In this document: positions 1-10,030 of the stretch, piece by piece
Layout: each line of letters starts with the position of its first letter
Position numbering within the stretch: the stretch's first letter is position 1
Assembly: GCA_963693285.1 (NCBI GenBank)
Contig: OY848918.1
Location: 9,799,156-9,863,155, forward strand
Length of the DNA: 64,000 nucleotides
Direction of reading: 5' to 3'
DNA from: Xestospongia muta
Lineage: Eukaryota > Porifera > Demospongiae > Haplosclerida > Petrosiidae
Position numbers and translations under genes: made by a program
The notes under the pieces: model-generated
What the model was told of the DNA's origin: nothing
Seen by the model: only the letters and a program-made list of their open reading frames with translations
The model's database searches: none

Positions 1-137
1 TTATGTACAAATTGAGACATTTGTCATACAATTCAAGAGTGCAATTTATAGTCACTGAAATTAGATGTGGTCAAATGATATTGTACTCAACTGGATGATA
101 TAAGTGAAGTACATGTATATAAAGTATTGTTTCTTAC

Positions 138-1639
138 TTATAATAAGGTTGTCCTGGTAATCCTTCTGGTAAAATAAATGCTCTCTCTACATTCATTAGT
201 TTATTGTTAAGTATTCTGACTATATTCTCACTACAATATAGAGACAAAGATATAGTTAATAACTACTGGTATATACTAACTTGGCTGTGTCAGCATATTT
301 TATAAGGGTATTATGGAGATTGGTAGCAGCTGTTGAAAAGTTAGTTAAACAAGAATAAAGGAACTCTAGAGAACAAATGATAATATTAATACACAAATTT
401 TTATGGTCTCTTATGTCACTAACTAATGTACTAATATAATATAGGTAACATGTAATACTTAATATGACATTATGTGTATATCAGGAGGACATCTTACCAG
501 TTGATATATTATGATGTTGTAACTGATTACCATATGTTGTCTCTAACTCATTATATAGCTCCATTAATCTCTCTGAATAATCAATTGGATTATAAGGAAG
601 AATGGGTGTGGTTGATAGTGCCATGGCAACAGTTAACCACACCTCTCCTAATGCTTTATAATGAGTGAAGTCAGGATCACCAAAATGACTCATCCAATAA
701 AAGTTATCATGAACAGAATGATAGACAAAATAATGGTAGTTACTCTAAATGGTTTGATATAGAAATGCAAATGATTGGCTTAAATAAAAAGTAATGGACA
801 GAAATAGAACAGATATACAATGGATGGTCATAGTACCTGGTAATTCATGTCACAGCTGGTCACTCCCACACTCTGAATAAAGAAAGTAAAGTCACTTCCA
901 GAGCCCAAATTACTTATCCTATTGAATAACAAATCACATGACAATCATGTGACAACTTATGTATTTTACTTTGGTTTTGAAGATTGGAAATGGTTCTTCC
1001 ACTGTTCATAAACTGTCTGGAAATCATCACAAGGACAAGCTACCTAGAATAAAAGTATGAAGTTAATCAAAAGACATTGTTATAATGAAGACAATGAGAT
1101 CATGTTGCAAGTACTAGCTTGAACATGAAAATAATAACTGGATATACTAACTTTTTGTGTGGCATTGTAAAATAGCTTCAAATAATAATGGACTACTAGA
1201 AGCTGAAAAAAATTCCATGCCTAAATAAGTTATTATTATTATAATTTTATTATCATAAAATTTAATAAACTTATTAAAATAAATTACCTTCTACAGCCAT
1301 ATCTTCATTAAGATAAGCCATAGTATTTGCTCCTAATAACTTCTCTACATCCTATATATAAATATATTATATAACTACTTGTACATATATACCTCCACAT
1401 ACTCTGTAGAACCAATCAAGCCATATTCCTCAGCATCCCAACTACATAATACTACTGTTCTACCTGGTCTCCAACCTTTAAGAGATAAAATTAATTCTCT
1501 CTCTATATAAATTCTTACCTGTGTTCCTCAGGTCACCTAACACTCGAGCTATATCCATTAATCCAGCTGTACCACTATTAGGATCAGTTGCTCCAAATGT
1601 CCATGCATCATGGATGATTACCTAACATTACTAAATGAT
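138..1639 (-). pseudogene. Glutamate carboxypeptidase II-type M28 metallopeptidase, partial and frameshifted
   Basis: Nine exons can be chained on the minus strand: 1519-1639, 1393-1475, 1288-1351, 1152-1202, 970-1043, 837-918, 498-744, 281-329 and 138-230, mostly with GT-AG ends. Motifs in family order are [32 protein letters not shown] (catalytic Glu and zinc-ligand Glu pair), MAYLNEDMAVEG (zinc Asp), SSSPLL, PCPCDDF, LGSGSDFTFF, YHSVHDNFYW (zinc His) and ERAFILPEGLPGQPYY. The family (FOLH1/NAALAD2) is a membrane-anchored zinc exopeptidase cleaving C-terminal glutamate. The first exon reads LVMLGNH, then has one extra base before DAW, so the frame breaks between two zinc ligands. Upstream exons (membrane anchor, PA domain) are absent, and the last exons lie left of the window. 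It could be a pseudogene, or an assembly error could make the one-base shift. FOLH1 and NAALAD2 cannot be told apart here. Confidence 0.85.
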
Positions 1640-1654
1640 CTGAGAGAGTGGGTG

Positions 1655-1839
<185 letters not shown>

Positions 1840-1862
1840 GCAGAAGGTAAATAATTGCTTAC

Positions 1863-1903
1863 TTCGAAATGTCATCATCTAATAGTCTGCCTTCATCGGC
1901 CAT
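1863..1903 (-). CDS. Possible first coding exon, function unknown
   Basis: On the minus strand an ATG opens a 13-codon acidic reading frame (MADEGRLLDDDIS) ending at a consensus 5' splice site (gtaagc). I do not recognise the peptide. The next exons downstream on this strand belong to the carboxypeptidase-type gene, but they start in the middle of that protein, so joining the two would give an abnormal product. It may be the orphaned first exon of another gene, or chance. Confidence 0.3.
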
Positions 1904-2106
1904 TGTTAACGGTGATATAGTATAATATACGAGGTACCTTGACTTCTATTATAATTATAGTTTATATAATATGTACTGTTTTATATTTCTTCAGAATGTT
2001 TCCGTATTCCTTCCTCCAAATAATTGAATTTTCATGAAAATTCTGAAGGTATTATATCTTTAATCAATGTAGGTGTGGCTTAATTCACTAATTATATTCA
2101 TTACAG

Positions 2107-2202
2107 GTCAACATCATTCACTGTCCAATCACCTTCAAGGTCTTTAATGAAAATAGTCACATTGTTGCTATACGCCCCTGTGGTAATGTCTATTCCTATG
2201 AG
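2107..2202 (+). CDS. PPIL2: Single exon of PPIL2 (U-box cyclophilin, spliceosome-associated)
   Basis: A 32-codon open exon is flanked by a 3' splice site (attcattacag) and followed by GT. It encodes VNIIHCPITFKVF, then NENSHIVAIRPCGNVYSYE, which matches the region between the U-box and the cyclophilin domain of PPIL2 (CPxxxxVFxxNxHIVAIRxxGNVxxYE). PPIL2 is a nuclear peptidyl-prolyl isomerase and E3 ligase found in spliceosomal complexes. I find no other PPIL2 exon nearby, so this is either an isolated exon carried into the locus or one exon of a gene whose other exons are missing at the array boundary. Confidence 0.7.
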
Positions 2203-2310
2203 GTCTATAAATAGAGTTATCATTTCATTATTGTGTTACTATTATTGGTGCATGCATATTATATTTCTTATGTTACTAATATTATCTTAGGCTCTTTATT
2301 GTATAATTAT

Positions 2311-2602
2311 TGCTCTGAGTTAGCATCCAAGTAGATACCAATATGTGTCATAGGAGCATAGACTTGAGAATCAAAGTTAGTATACTCATTGATAATGTTT
2401 CTTCTCTCTTGTTTTCCTTCAACATGGCGTCTCTGTTCTATTAGTTTATGTATGGCTGTAGTGAAGTGGAGGTAGTGTAAAACATGATCATTGTGATAGA
2501 GACTGTTGTGATAGTGTGATTGTTGTCAGAGTGTCTCTATCTTTTATGTGTTCACTCCTAACTCATGTAATTTGTCGCTCTTTCTCTTTGTTTCTAAGAC
2601 TC
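2311..2602 (-). pseudogene. CFAP91: CFAP91 middle exons, pass G (broken)
   Basis: Two minus-strand exons resemble CFAP91: LRNKEKERQI near 2540-2602, and KLIEQRRHVEGKQERRNIINEY...DSQVYAPMTHIG...DANSEQ at about 2311-2463. The first donor has changed from GT to AT and there is a TGA inside the first exon. After DANSEQ the frame hits TAA. No CFAP91 C-terminal exons follow to the left; the array ends here, next to the PPIL2 exon. The exons directly follow the fibrinogen-like gene at 2746-3987, which occupies the upstream CFAP91 intron. Confidence 0.75.
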
Positions 2603-2744
2603 CTAAAATATTGTACATAATTATCAGTATGTTAATCAGTTTATTGGTATCTAAATTGTTATTAACATTAATTATTTTTACAAAATCAAAGGTGTATCAA
2701 AATAAATGTATGCAATGTTATTGATCACAACATGAGACTTTTCC

Positions 2745-2750
2745 TTTATT
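2745..2750 (-). promoter_or_regulatory. Poly(A) signal overlapping the stop codon
   Basis: The minus strand reads GTG AAA TAA AGG: the stop TAA lies inside AATAAA. The same overlap is found at the ends of the other intact family members (10031, 20843, 38759, 50861). Confidence 0.6.
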
Positions 2751-3987
2751 TCACATAGATCTCATAATGGGCTACTGGACAATCTTCATCAGATGTTGCT
2801 TCATCGAGACAGATCCTCATCTCTATGTAGTCAGTAGTGAAGTAATTGAGTTTCTTATAAAACCAAGGTATATCAGTACGTTGACAACAGGTAGTTTCTA
2901 TACTACCACATTGATGACCATCCCACAGAGGATCATTGGTATAGAATTTACCTACAACAGGATAATTTGGACTTCCAGACTCACAATAATAGTCACTACC
3001 AACAAATGATGGTGGAGTTATAGAATATTTACTACCACATGGACAACGACTATGAAGGTTATCAGTTGAACCAACTATAAAAGTCCAAATATGCCTACGA
3101 GGATTGCCATGAGTTAAACTAATACCATCACTGTAATGAAAGTTAATACTACCGTTACTGTGACGTGCTCCATCTGTGTGACCAACTTGATATCCAATAA
3201 CTTTACCACACACTTGAGAGTATTCAATGTTACCTGATGGAAAGGCTTTTCCTACACAGCTACCTCCATTACTAACTGGTCGACCACATGCTTGAACACC
3301 ATTTTCGCTATACAGTCTAAATCCATCAGGACATTTCTCACTGCTATCTGTCATGTTAAGATAAGCTACCCTCATCCAACCTCCTGTGGAATTACACAAC
3401 TCCTCCATATAACAGTACACTTGACGAGAAATGCTGTGATTATTTGCTATAATATAATAGTCTGAAGGACAGTCTGGACATCTCCTCTTTATCTCCTCAC
3501 ACGAACGAGGAAGTAACGGTGATGGAGGAGGACATTTCTTTGTAGTAGTGTTCTCATGAATATCTTTGAGAGTATTAATATCTTCTTTAATGTCAACAAT
3601 GTTACCTTCTAACCTAGCCATACTCCTATTGAGATCATTGACAATCTCAAGAATTTTAATAATGCCTTCATTGTACAATCTTGTCTCTAACCTGGATATA
3701 TTAGCAACAATAGTCTCAGTGAGTTCTTTGATCATTTTATTACATTTAGTTGGTGAGTTAGATAGTAGTTGTTGTGATATAACAAGTTGTATGGGACTAG
3801 TTGGATTACTACCATCTTTACAAGGTGGACAGCTACTGTGAGAAGATCGAGTAAGGAGTTGATTAATAGCAGCAGTCAGGTTAGCTATGGCATCATCTAT
3901 ACTACTATCATCATCAGAATGACTTAATGGATTAGACATACCAGTAATAGCTAGTATGACTACCAGTAAAGATAAAAGGGAAGTCAT
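2746..3987 (-). CDS. Secreted fibrinogen-like glycoprotein, stalk type A
   Basis: Single-exon gene of 413 residues. I chose MTSLLS as start because a frame extending 20 codons further upstream is not conserved in sister copies and runs into the TATA region. Residues 1-20 are a hydrophobic signal peptide. An acidic and Ser-rich stretch with a CPPC pair follows, then a helical stalk at about 80-145 (heptad-like, several NxS/T sites), then CPPP. The head begins at SCEEIKRRCPDCPSDYY (162) and continues through GGWMRVAYLNM, CGRP, GYQVGHTDG, HIWTF, CPCG, PPSFVG, DPLWDGHQCG and IEMRIC to YEIYVK. The first 60 head residues resemble the N-lobe of fibrinogen C domains; the rest does not follow canonical fibrinogen. 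The protein is likely extracellular and oligomeric through the stalk. Ligand and role are unknown; a lectin-like or recognition role is inference. It lies inside a CFAP91 intron. Confidence 0.82.
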   Translation of the reverse strand: MTSLLSLLVVILAITGMSNPLSHSDDDSSIDDAIANLTAAINQLLTRSSHSSCPPCKDGSNPTSPIQLVISQQLLSNSPTKCNKMIKELTETIVANISRLETRLYNEGIIKILEIVNDLNRSMARLEGNIVDIKEDINTLKDIHENTTTKKCPPPSPLLPRSCEEIKRRCPDCPSDYYIIANNHSISRQVYCYMEELCNSTGGWMRVAYLNMTDSSEKCPDGFRLYSENGVQACGRPVSNGGSCVGKAFPSGNIEYSQVCGKVIGYQVGHTDGARHSNGSINFHYSDGISLTHGNPRRHIWTFIVGSTDNLHSRCPCGSKYSITPPSFVGSDYYCESGSPNYPVVGKFYTNDPLWDGHQCGSIETTCCQRTDIPWFYKKLNYFTTDYIEMRICLDEATSDEDCPVAHYEIYVK

Positions 3988-4031
3988 TGTGACTTGTACT
4001 GTTCTACTCTTGTTATGTGGTAGTCTGTCTA

Positions 4032-4042
4032 TTTTATATATA
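4032..4042 (-). promoter_or_regulatory. TATA box of type A gene
   Basis: The minus strand reads TATATATAAAA about 45-55 bases before MTSLLS. A matching TATATATAAGG lies at 11322-11332 before the 11275 start, and similar sites precede the other type A copies. Confidence 0.55.
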
Positions 4043-4734
4043 CTCACTGAGATAGTGAGATAACTAAGTCATCTAAAATTGAATAACACCTGGAGGGATT
4101 GACTTTCCAGAGAAAGTAACCTCCTTCAAGTGATAAAGGATACCACAAGAACTACCTAATTTAACCATGACTGTCTTTTCTCAGCATTAAATAGATAATC
4201 TCCACCTCAAAGACTACCCTAATAAAAGCTGTGATAAAATATATCAGTCGTCTTGATGACAGTTGTAGATCACAACAGTCCTCAGTGGTAATAAACAACA
4301 CCTGTACTAACAGTTAGAGAAATATCACAGTAAAGAGTCTCCTCCCATTACTACTCAAGTTATAAACACTACTTTATGATATATTATGTAACACTGGACT
4401 CTTCTTGACTAGTTCAAGTCCACTATCATTTAATGAAAAGTCTATATAACCTATAATTAAACTATCAGTCATAGAAATGATTGTCGAGAGATAGTTGTAT
4501 GTGTTTTCTTATAATTTGATATGTACTGTTTGAAAAAATATGATATTTCATAATATGAACTGTAAATACATGCCTAAACTGTATATTTACAACAATTATC
4601 AGGGGTTAGCTGCTGTTTGGTCAACTACAAAATGTACCATCAAGTTATTATCTAAAAGCTAATTCTAATACAGTAATGAAAATTGGTATTTTGGGATCTG
4701 ACATTTTGAGATATAATATATGCAATATTACATA
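4043..4734 (-). other. Type A 5' flank, no gene seen
   Basis: Conserved upstream region (ends GAGGGATTGAC...GTTACTTTCTC...) found before all type A copies and tandemly duplicated at 28.5-30.5 kb. It contains dispersed GTCCTTTCT / AAGGACTAC motifs. No coding frame recognised. Confidence 0.6.
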
Positions 4735-4970
4735 GTATTTACTACTTACACTATACACAGTATATATGGTATAAACACATACTGTGTAAAACATAATTAT
4801 ATACTGTGTATACTATGTTATACATAGTATACACAGTACATTATATACAGTATGATATTATACATAGTATACACAGTATACATGTTATACATAGTATACA
4901 CATTATACTATATACACAGTATGCATGTTATACATAGCATACAGACTATACACTATATACACAGTATAAC
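4735..4970. repeat. 45-bp TATAC-rich satellite block
   Basis: Degenerate copies of a 45-base unit built from GTATAC, CATAGTATAC and CACAGTAT steps lie between the type C pseudogene and the type A gene. The same relative position is seen near 31.6 kb and 60.7-61.9 kb. Confidence 0.85.
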
Positions 4971-5459
4971 TCTACTATAATATATTCTTTCAGTATGATG
5001 AAAGCATTTGAACTGCTATAGCTGAACATTATTGGTCTTATATTGCTAGTCTTAATATACTGATTCTTTGTTCGATAGCTATAATATTATTAGTCTTATA
5101 TAGTTCTGTGGAATTCTTATAATCAGCAGTGATAGCAGGTATATATTAGAAAGCTAACTAAGTCACTTTTGATACATCAGTCAACACTACAATCAAGTAT
5201 TAGCAAGGGATGTCTGAACAATTTCACCAACCAGAATGTGAATGTTTATGTCAAATTACATATAATAATCATTTCAAATAAAACCAAAAGAAACAATTTA
5301 TTAATCATCATCTACAAGAACCCATAATAAACCTAGTAGTTATGCTGTCCATACCTACTAATATAACTAACATATTAACAAGACCTCATTTGAAGTAAAA
5401 TCTAAATCAAGTTAATGGAAATGTCCATTCCTTCACAACCACACAACCTCAAAACACAA
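4971..5459. other. Noncoding spacer shared with 32.58-33.06 kb
   Basis: No gene recognised. The sequence from about 4975 to the type C truncation point is nearly the same as 32575-33056, so both truncated type C copies share their new 3' flank. Confidence 0.6.
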
Positions 5460-5822
5460 TCATCCATCAGGACATTTCTCACTGCTAACTGTCATGTTAA
5501 GATAAGCCATCCTCATCCAACCTCCTGTGGAATTACACAATGTTTCCATGTGGCGGTATGCCTGACGAACATGGCCATGACTATCAACTAACATGTAATA
5601 GTCTGAAGGACAGTCTGAACATTTCTTCCTAATCTCCTCACATGAGTGAAGTAATCGAGAAGGTTTATACTCATTGTTGCAGTGGGACATAATAGAGTTA
5701 ATTTTGATGGTCAATTCTCGAATGATTGAATCAAAGTGGTAAGTAGAAAGGCATGTGCCAGCTGTGCTAGTAGAGACACTTACAATAACAACCAGTAGAG
5801 TTATACAATGAAGGTAAGCCAT
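5460..5822 (-). pseudogene. Fibrinogen-like glycoprotein, type C, 3'-truncated
   Basis: Starts MAYLHC with a signal peptide (VVIVSVSTSTAGTC), a short stalk, then SCEEIRKKCSDCPSDYY and GGWMRMAYLNM. It stops right after KCPDG because unrelated sequence supplies TGA, so about 190 head residues are missing. The truncation is identical in the copy at 33057, so it predates that duplication. A TATA-like TATAAAAA lies at 5866-5873. It might still yield a secreted fragment of about 120 residues, but the head is incomplete. Confidence 0.75.
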
Positions 5823-6927
5823 TTTGAATGTTGTCTTGAATTGTAAATGATTAAAATTTCTTATCTTTTTATATCTTTCTAAAACCACAGAAATCATCTC
5901 TAAAGTTAGTATTCATTATTACACAAAATAAATGTTTTTGATGAAGAAGACTTTAACCATTGTTATCTTAAGAACTACCCATCTTTGTCCTTTCTCAACT
6001 TTAAACAAACAAGTCCAAAGGCAAGAACTACCCCAATGATAACCTCACCAAAAAGGACACATCAAGGACTACACATAGATAACCTTTTAAGAAAGGACAC
6101 TTTAAGGACTACTTATGGTCATATCTATTGAACTCTTGAAAGGAGGAGGTCTACTACAATATCAACTATGACTGTCCTTTCTCAAACTCTCAATACACAA
6201 AGACTATATCAATAATAATGGTATATCAATATCTTGAACAATTCTAATATAAACTATGACTGATAAACAAATTCTCTTATCTACTAGTAGCCATTGGTTA
6301 ATACTACTTTATACTACATACTATAAAAAGTCTGGTCAATCTGGTTTAGAGAAATCACAAAAGAGGGATGATGTACTAATTGTTGTATCTTATATAATGT
6401 ACAACCATAATTGCCCAACCACTATATACAAAATGTACATAGACACACTTGGAGTGCCTGGAATTAGGGTGTATAGATGAAATTGGAGTAAACAAACAAA
6501 CATGTACTTAAAGTATGTGAGAGAATATCAGTGGCTAGAGTTTAATTAGAAGTTGGTATAGACATACACAAAATTGAAGTTTGTTTCCCAATGCAGAAAC
6601 CATTTCTTGACTGATAAACTATATTCCAATATCAATAATAACTCTCCTTTATCAACCTTTGATCAATACCACAAGGAGTATTCTAATATCAACTATACCT
6701 GTCCTTTCTTAACCCTTAAAAAGACAATAATTTCTCTAATATCAACCAAAGTTCACCTCTTAGCCATTGAAAAGATAAGCAATACCTCAAGGAGTACTCT
6801 AATAACAACTGTGGCTGTTGATTGTATGATAAAGACCACCTCCATAAAGGTTGTATAACATCACAATGATATATCAGTGTATTGCACGATATATTATTTA
6901 TGATATTAATATTACATTTTGACTTAC
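5823..6927 (-). other. Type C 5' flank and CFAP91 intron, no gene
   Basis: It holds degenerate repeats of AAGGACTAC / AGAAAGGACAC / CTGTCCTTTCTCA spaced some 50-70 bases apart. Short open frames here have no recognisable content. The first 390 or so bases match 63609-64000 base for base as far as I could read. Confidence 0.6.
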
Positions 6928-7770
6928 CACAAATGTTCCAGTCTCTAATCATTCAATGCCTGATAGCGAGTCTCTCTCTGTTAAAGTGATTTCTCAAGTA
7001 ATTCTATTCTCTCTAGTTGTATTGCAGAGATCTCCTTCTCATGATAACTACACTCTAGACATTCATGTTCCTCCATCATATGTCTAAAATAATAAATACA
7101 TGTTATATCCATACATAGAATGAATAGTTGAGTGAATGGATGGATGAATGGACAATTGAGATCAATAAATAGACAGATGAATGAATACATGGATGAATAG
7201 ATGGACAAATGGATGGATGAATCAATAGAATGGATGAATAGATGGATAAATAAAATGGATGGATAAATAGAATGGATTAATAGATAGATAAATGGATGGA
7301 TAGATAAATAGAATGGATGTATAGATGGATAAATGGATGGATGGCCAGTGCATAATGTATCTACCTTCTCTTATCAATCTGTGATATGTCATCCAACGAT
7401 GGCAAAGTGGCTTCCCAAGCTCGTTTAGCTCAAGCTCTCTCTATCATTTCTACCTGAGCTAGACCAGCAGGTAAGCCATGCCCTACAAATATAACACTTA
7501 GAACCAGTTACAAACTCATTATCTAGTACTCACCATAACACAGTGTTGCTAATGTAAATAGTTCAGGCTGTGAACCAGGTCGAACTACATATTCTGGTAA
7601 GTAAGGATCTGTCTGTGTCTCACTGTCTCTATAATCTGTTTGTATATGGACAGTTCTAGTCAATGGAGTAGCTAGATACAGTTCAGTAGATTGTTTATCC
7701 ATCAGAGGCTCTAGACTGTATGGGGGAGGGTGAAGTAATGAGGAGATTGATGATGGACTCACATTTGTGG
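6928..7770 (-). pseudogene. CFAP91: CFAP91 N-terminal exons, pass G
   Basis: Three minus-strand exons: 7534 to about 7765 ([14 protein letters not shown]...EYVVRPGSQPEL...LATLCYG), 7365-7482 (HGLPAGLAQVEMIERA, then AKRAWEATLPSLDDISQIDKRR) and 6928-7083 (RHMMEEHECLEC...EKEISAIQLERIELLEKSL...RLEHLW). This is the conserved CFAP91 (MAATS1) core; the protein is an axonemal radial-spoke and calmodulin-complex component of cilia. There are stops in exon 2 (TGA after MIERA) and exon 3 (TAA after EKSL, TAG before RLEHLW). The frame runs upstream, with no ATG, into antisense UBASH3 sequence, so the original 5' end is lost. Confidence 0.82.
7105..7345. repeat. GGAT/GAAT tetranucleotide-rich tract
   Basis: Degenerate ATGGATGAATAGATGGATAAATGG repeats lie in the intron between CFAP91 exons 3 and 2. 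Equivalent tracts are at about 24380-24560, 34920-35140, 42600-42790 and 55620-55800. Confidence 0.85.
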
Positions 7771-8110
7771 CGCCAAGACAATTGATGGAAGCATTTGAGG
7801 AAGATCATCATAGGAACCTAAACATGCTCAAAGATCTACAAAAAGACATGGAGGACCACAAGATTTCTCCAAGGATTCTCTGATAACTGAAACAGGATTG
7901 TTGAAGGGATGAGAGAACAAGGTATCAGAATACACCATGTGTTTGCTTCTCCAGTGTTACGATGCATACAGACAGCTAATGACATCTTGCAAGGAATGGG
8001 TGACTTCAATACTAAAATTAAAGTAGAACATGGTTTGTTTGAATGGTTAGCTTGGTGCCAAGGGGAGGTACCTATGTTTATGCTTGCCGAAGTTTGGTCT
8101 CCAAGTTGAT
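7771..8110 (+). pseudogene. UBASH3: UBASH3 (TULA/STS) phosphatase fragment
   Basis: Plus-strand pieces: MEAFEEDHHRNLN, a frame-broken KDLQK...HGGP region, then GMREQGIRIHHVFASPVLRCIQTAN, GDFNTKIKVEHGLFEWLAWCQGEVP. This is the middle of the histidine-phosphatase domain (PSLRCVQTA and EPGLFEW motifs in vertebrate UBASH3), with the Arg and Glu of the active site. The RHG motif and the final catalytic His lie in exons not present. Deletions around 7835-7905 disrupt the frame. It is head-to-head with CFAP91 exon 1. Confidence 0.78.
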
Positions 8111-8445
8111 CCAAATTAAGTTGTTTGCAATAGAACTTTGTAATAATCTATTCTCAAATGCCATGAACGTTAATTAGAGGGGTTTTACTTGTTTAAAATT
8201 AATTACAATAATATGCTGTGTGTATTATCATCTTTATTTTGTTGTAAATGGTAGCTTGTTTATTGTAATTATTATTGATTTTTGTTTTAATGTTCTTTTA
8301 AGTCTCTTTTATTTCTCTCTTATGATCACTGTTATATTTTTTCAGGGATAATAATTATTGTTATACTACAATATAAGGCTATTATAAGTACCTGTACTAT
8401 GCAGAGTAATACACTCTAGTATCATTATATGTTAATACAACATTT
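8111..8445 (+). other. UBASH3 3' flank
   Basis: An AT-rich flank (AAGTTGTTTGCAATAGAAC...) is repeated after most UBASH3 pieces (35.9, 43.6, 56.5 kb). No gene seen. Confidence 0.55.
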
Positions 8446-9547
8446 CTAGTGATCTTGTTGGTTGGTGGTTTCACTGCTTTGCCCCTCTTCACTAATAGTA
8501 GGAGTAGTAACTGTTTTCTTAGCTATTCCTTCTTCTCCTAGTTGTTTATGGATAATACGATGAGCTGCTAATAAATGTTTCCTCTGACTGTGTTTGACTA
8601 GAGACACGATCAATGGAGTCCAGATATTTTTATCTATTGGTTACTTACCTTTCTCTCTGATAGTCTGTTTCTCTACCTCAGGTAGCAAGAAATAGTAAAC
8701 CATTTCAGCCACCATTTCTTGACTTTGCAGTTTATCTCGACTGCAAGTATAACATTATATTATATATCATCTATTCTCAATACAGTAATGTAAATAACTT
8801 ATGTTTCTTCAAATTCAGCTGCTAGTTTGTTTATGACATTAGCTTGTTCATGTATCTCTTGTTTAGCCTATAATAAAGTGACTATTAATAAGTTATGATA
8901 TATTGAAGATTTAATACCTGTTTGTCAGCTGTTTTCTCTATAGATTGTAGAATAATGTCCTCTAGGTAAGTGTCAACAGTGCCTTGATGAACTCTTATCA
9001 TCTGATGGAGAAGTAACATGGAAGAGTAATGAACATATGAATGTTAAGAGTCAATAAAAGTATATAGTAGGCATAATAAACTAGTAGACCATTGTATAGT
9101 GAATTATCTGATATAGAGTGGATGGGTTTAAGGCATATAGACTCAGAGCCAGTGGATTGATGGATCTGGTCTTCTTACTTGTTTAAATATTTCATCTTCA
9201 GTTCTTCTACGTCTCTCTTCTCTTTGTCTGAGACTCTGTTTTTATCATTCTTCTCTGTCTCTCAGCCAACATGACAAATGCATGAATACGTCACTCCTCC
9301 TATACATAGCCACAGCAGTACATATAATTGTGTGTGCTTGTGTAACGAACAGACCTGTAATCTGAGAAGTTCTTTATTGAGGAAGTCCAACTGTTGACCA
9401 ATCAACTCAGCAGCTCCTTGTTCAGCTCCATCATTAATAACAGATTCTTGTTATTAGTGTTATTAATTTTTAACTAAATAGTATTTACCTTGTGTTCAGC
9501 TTTTTCTTTAGTTCTCTGTTTACTCAATATAGTTTCCATCTCTTCTA

Positions 9548-9550
<3 letters not shown>
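8446..9550 (-). pseudogene. CFAP91: CFAP91 C-terminal exons, pass F
   Basis: Minus-strand exons from a truncated exon at about 9489-9550 (KQRTKEKAEHK end only) through [94 protein letters not shown] and RKHLLAAHRIIHKQLGEEG to the stop at 8446. Three or more upstream exons are replaced by an AT microsatellite. The exon with MLAERQRR has rearranged sequence around 9236-9258. Confidence 0.78.
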
Positions 9551-9551
<1 letters not shown>

Positions 9552-9590
<39 letters not shown>

Positions 9591-9592
9591 CA
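9552..9592. repeat. (AT)n microsatellite
   Basis: A pure AT run lies at the deletion point that removes CFAP91 exons between 9550 and 9612. Confidence 0.9.
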
Positions 9593-9611
9593 ATGCACTA
9601 TTGAATACTGT

Positions 9612-9887
9612 GTTAGTAGATACCAATATGTGTCATAGGAGCATAGACTTGAGAATCAAAGTTAGTATACTCATTGATATTGTTTCTTCTCTCTTGTCTT
9701 CCTTCAACATGGCATCTCTGTTCTATTAGTTTACGTATGGCTGTAGTGAAGTGGAGGTAGTGTAAAATGTGATCATTGTGATAGAGACTGTTGTGATAGT
9801 GTGATTGTTGTCAGAATGTCTCTACCTTTTATATGTTCACTCCTAACTTGTCTAATTTGTCGCTCTTTCTCTTTGTTTCTAAGACTC
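9612..9887 (-). pseudogene. CFAP91: CFAP91 middle exons, pass F (deleted)
   Basis: The KERQIR...EHIK exon and the KLIEQRRHVEGRQERRN...DSQVYAPMTHIGIY exon are present, but the end of the second (LDASSEQYAIKSQ region) is deleted, bringing TAA into frame. The same deletion is seen in pass D at 26862, so these two passes share ancestry. Confidence 0.75.
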
Positions 9888-10030
9888 CTAAAATATTGTA
9901 CATAATAATCAGTATGTTAATCAGTTTATTGGTATCAAAATTTTTATTAACATCAAATTTTTTTCACAAAATCAAAGGTGTATCAAATTAATGTATGCAA
10001 TGTTATTGGTCACAACATGAGACTTTTCCT

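Noticed and set aside
1921..2100. Possible extra PPIL2 exon before 2107
   Set aside because: I translated the region on the plus strand and found no peptide resembling the U-box.
3566..3841. Plus-strand open frames opposite the fibrinogen-like genes
   Set aside because: They recur antisense to every stalk or head copy at the same position, and are shadows of conserved coding sequence with no independent features.
3988..4047. Upstream in-frame ATG (MSIYK...) for the type A gene
   Set aside because: The 20-codon extension is not kept in frame in sister copies and would start before or at the TATA-proximal region; a signal peptide begins properly at MTSLLS.
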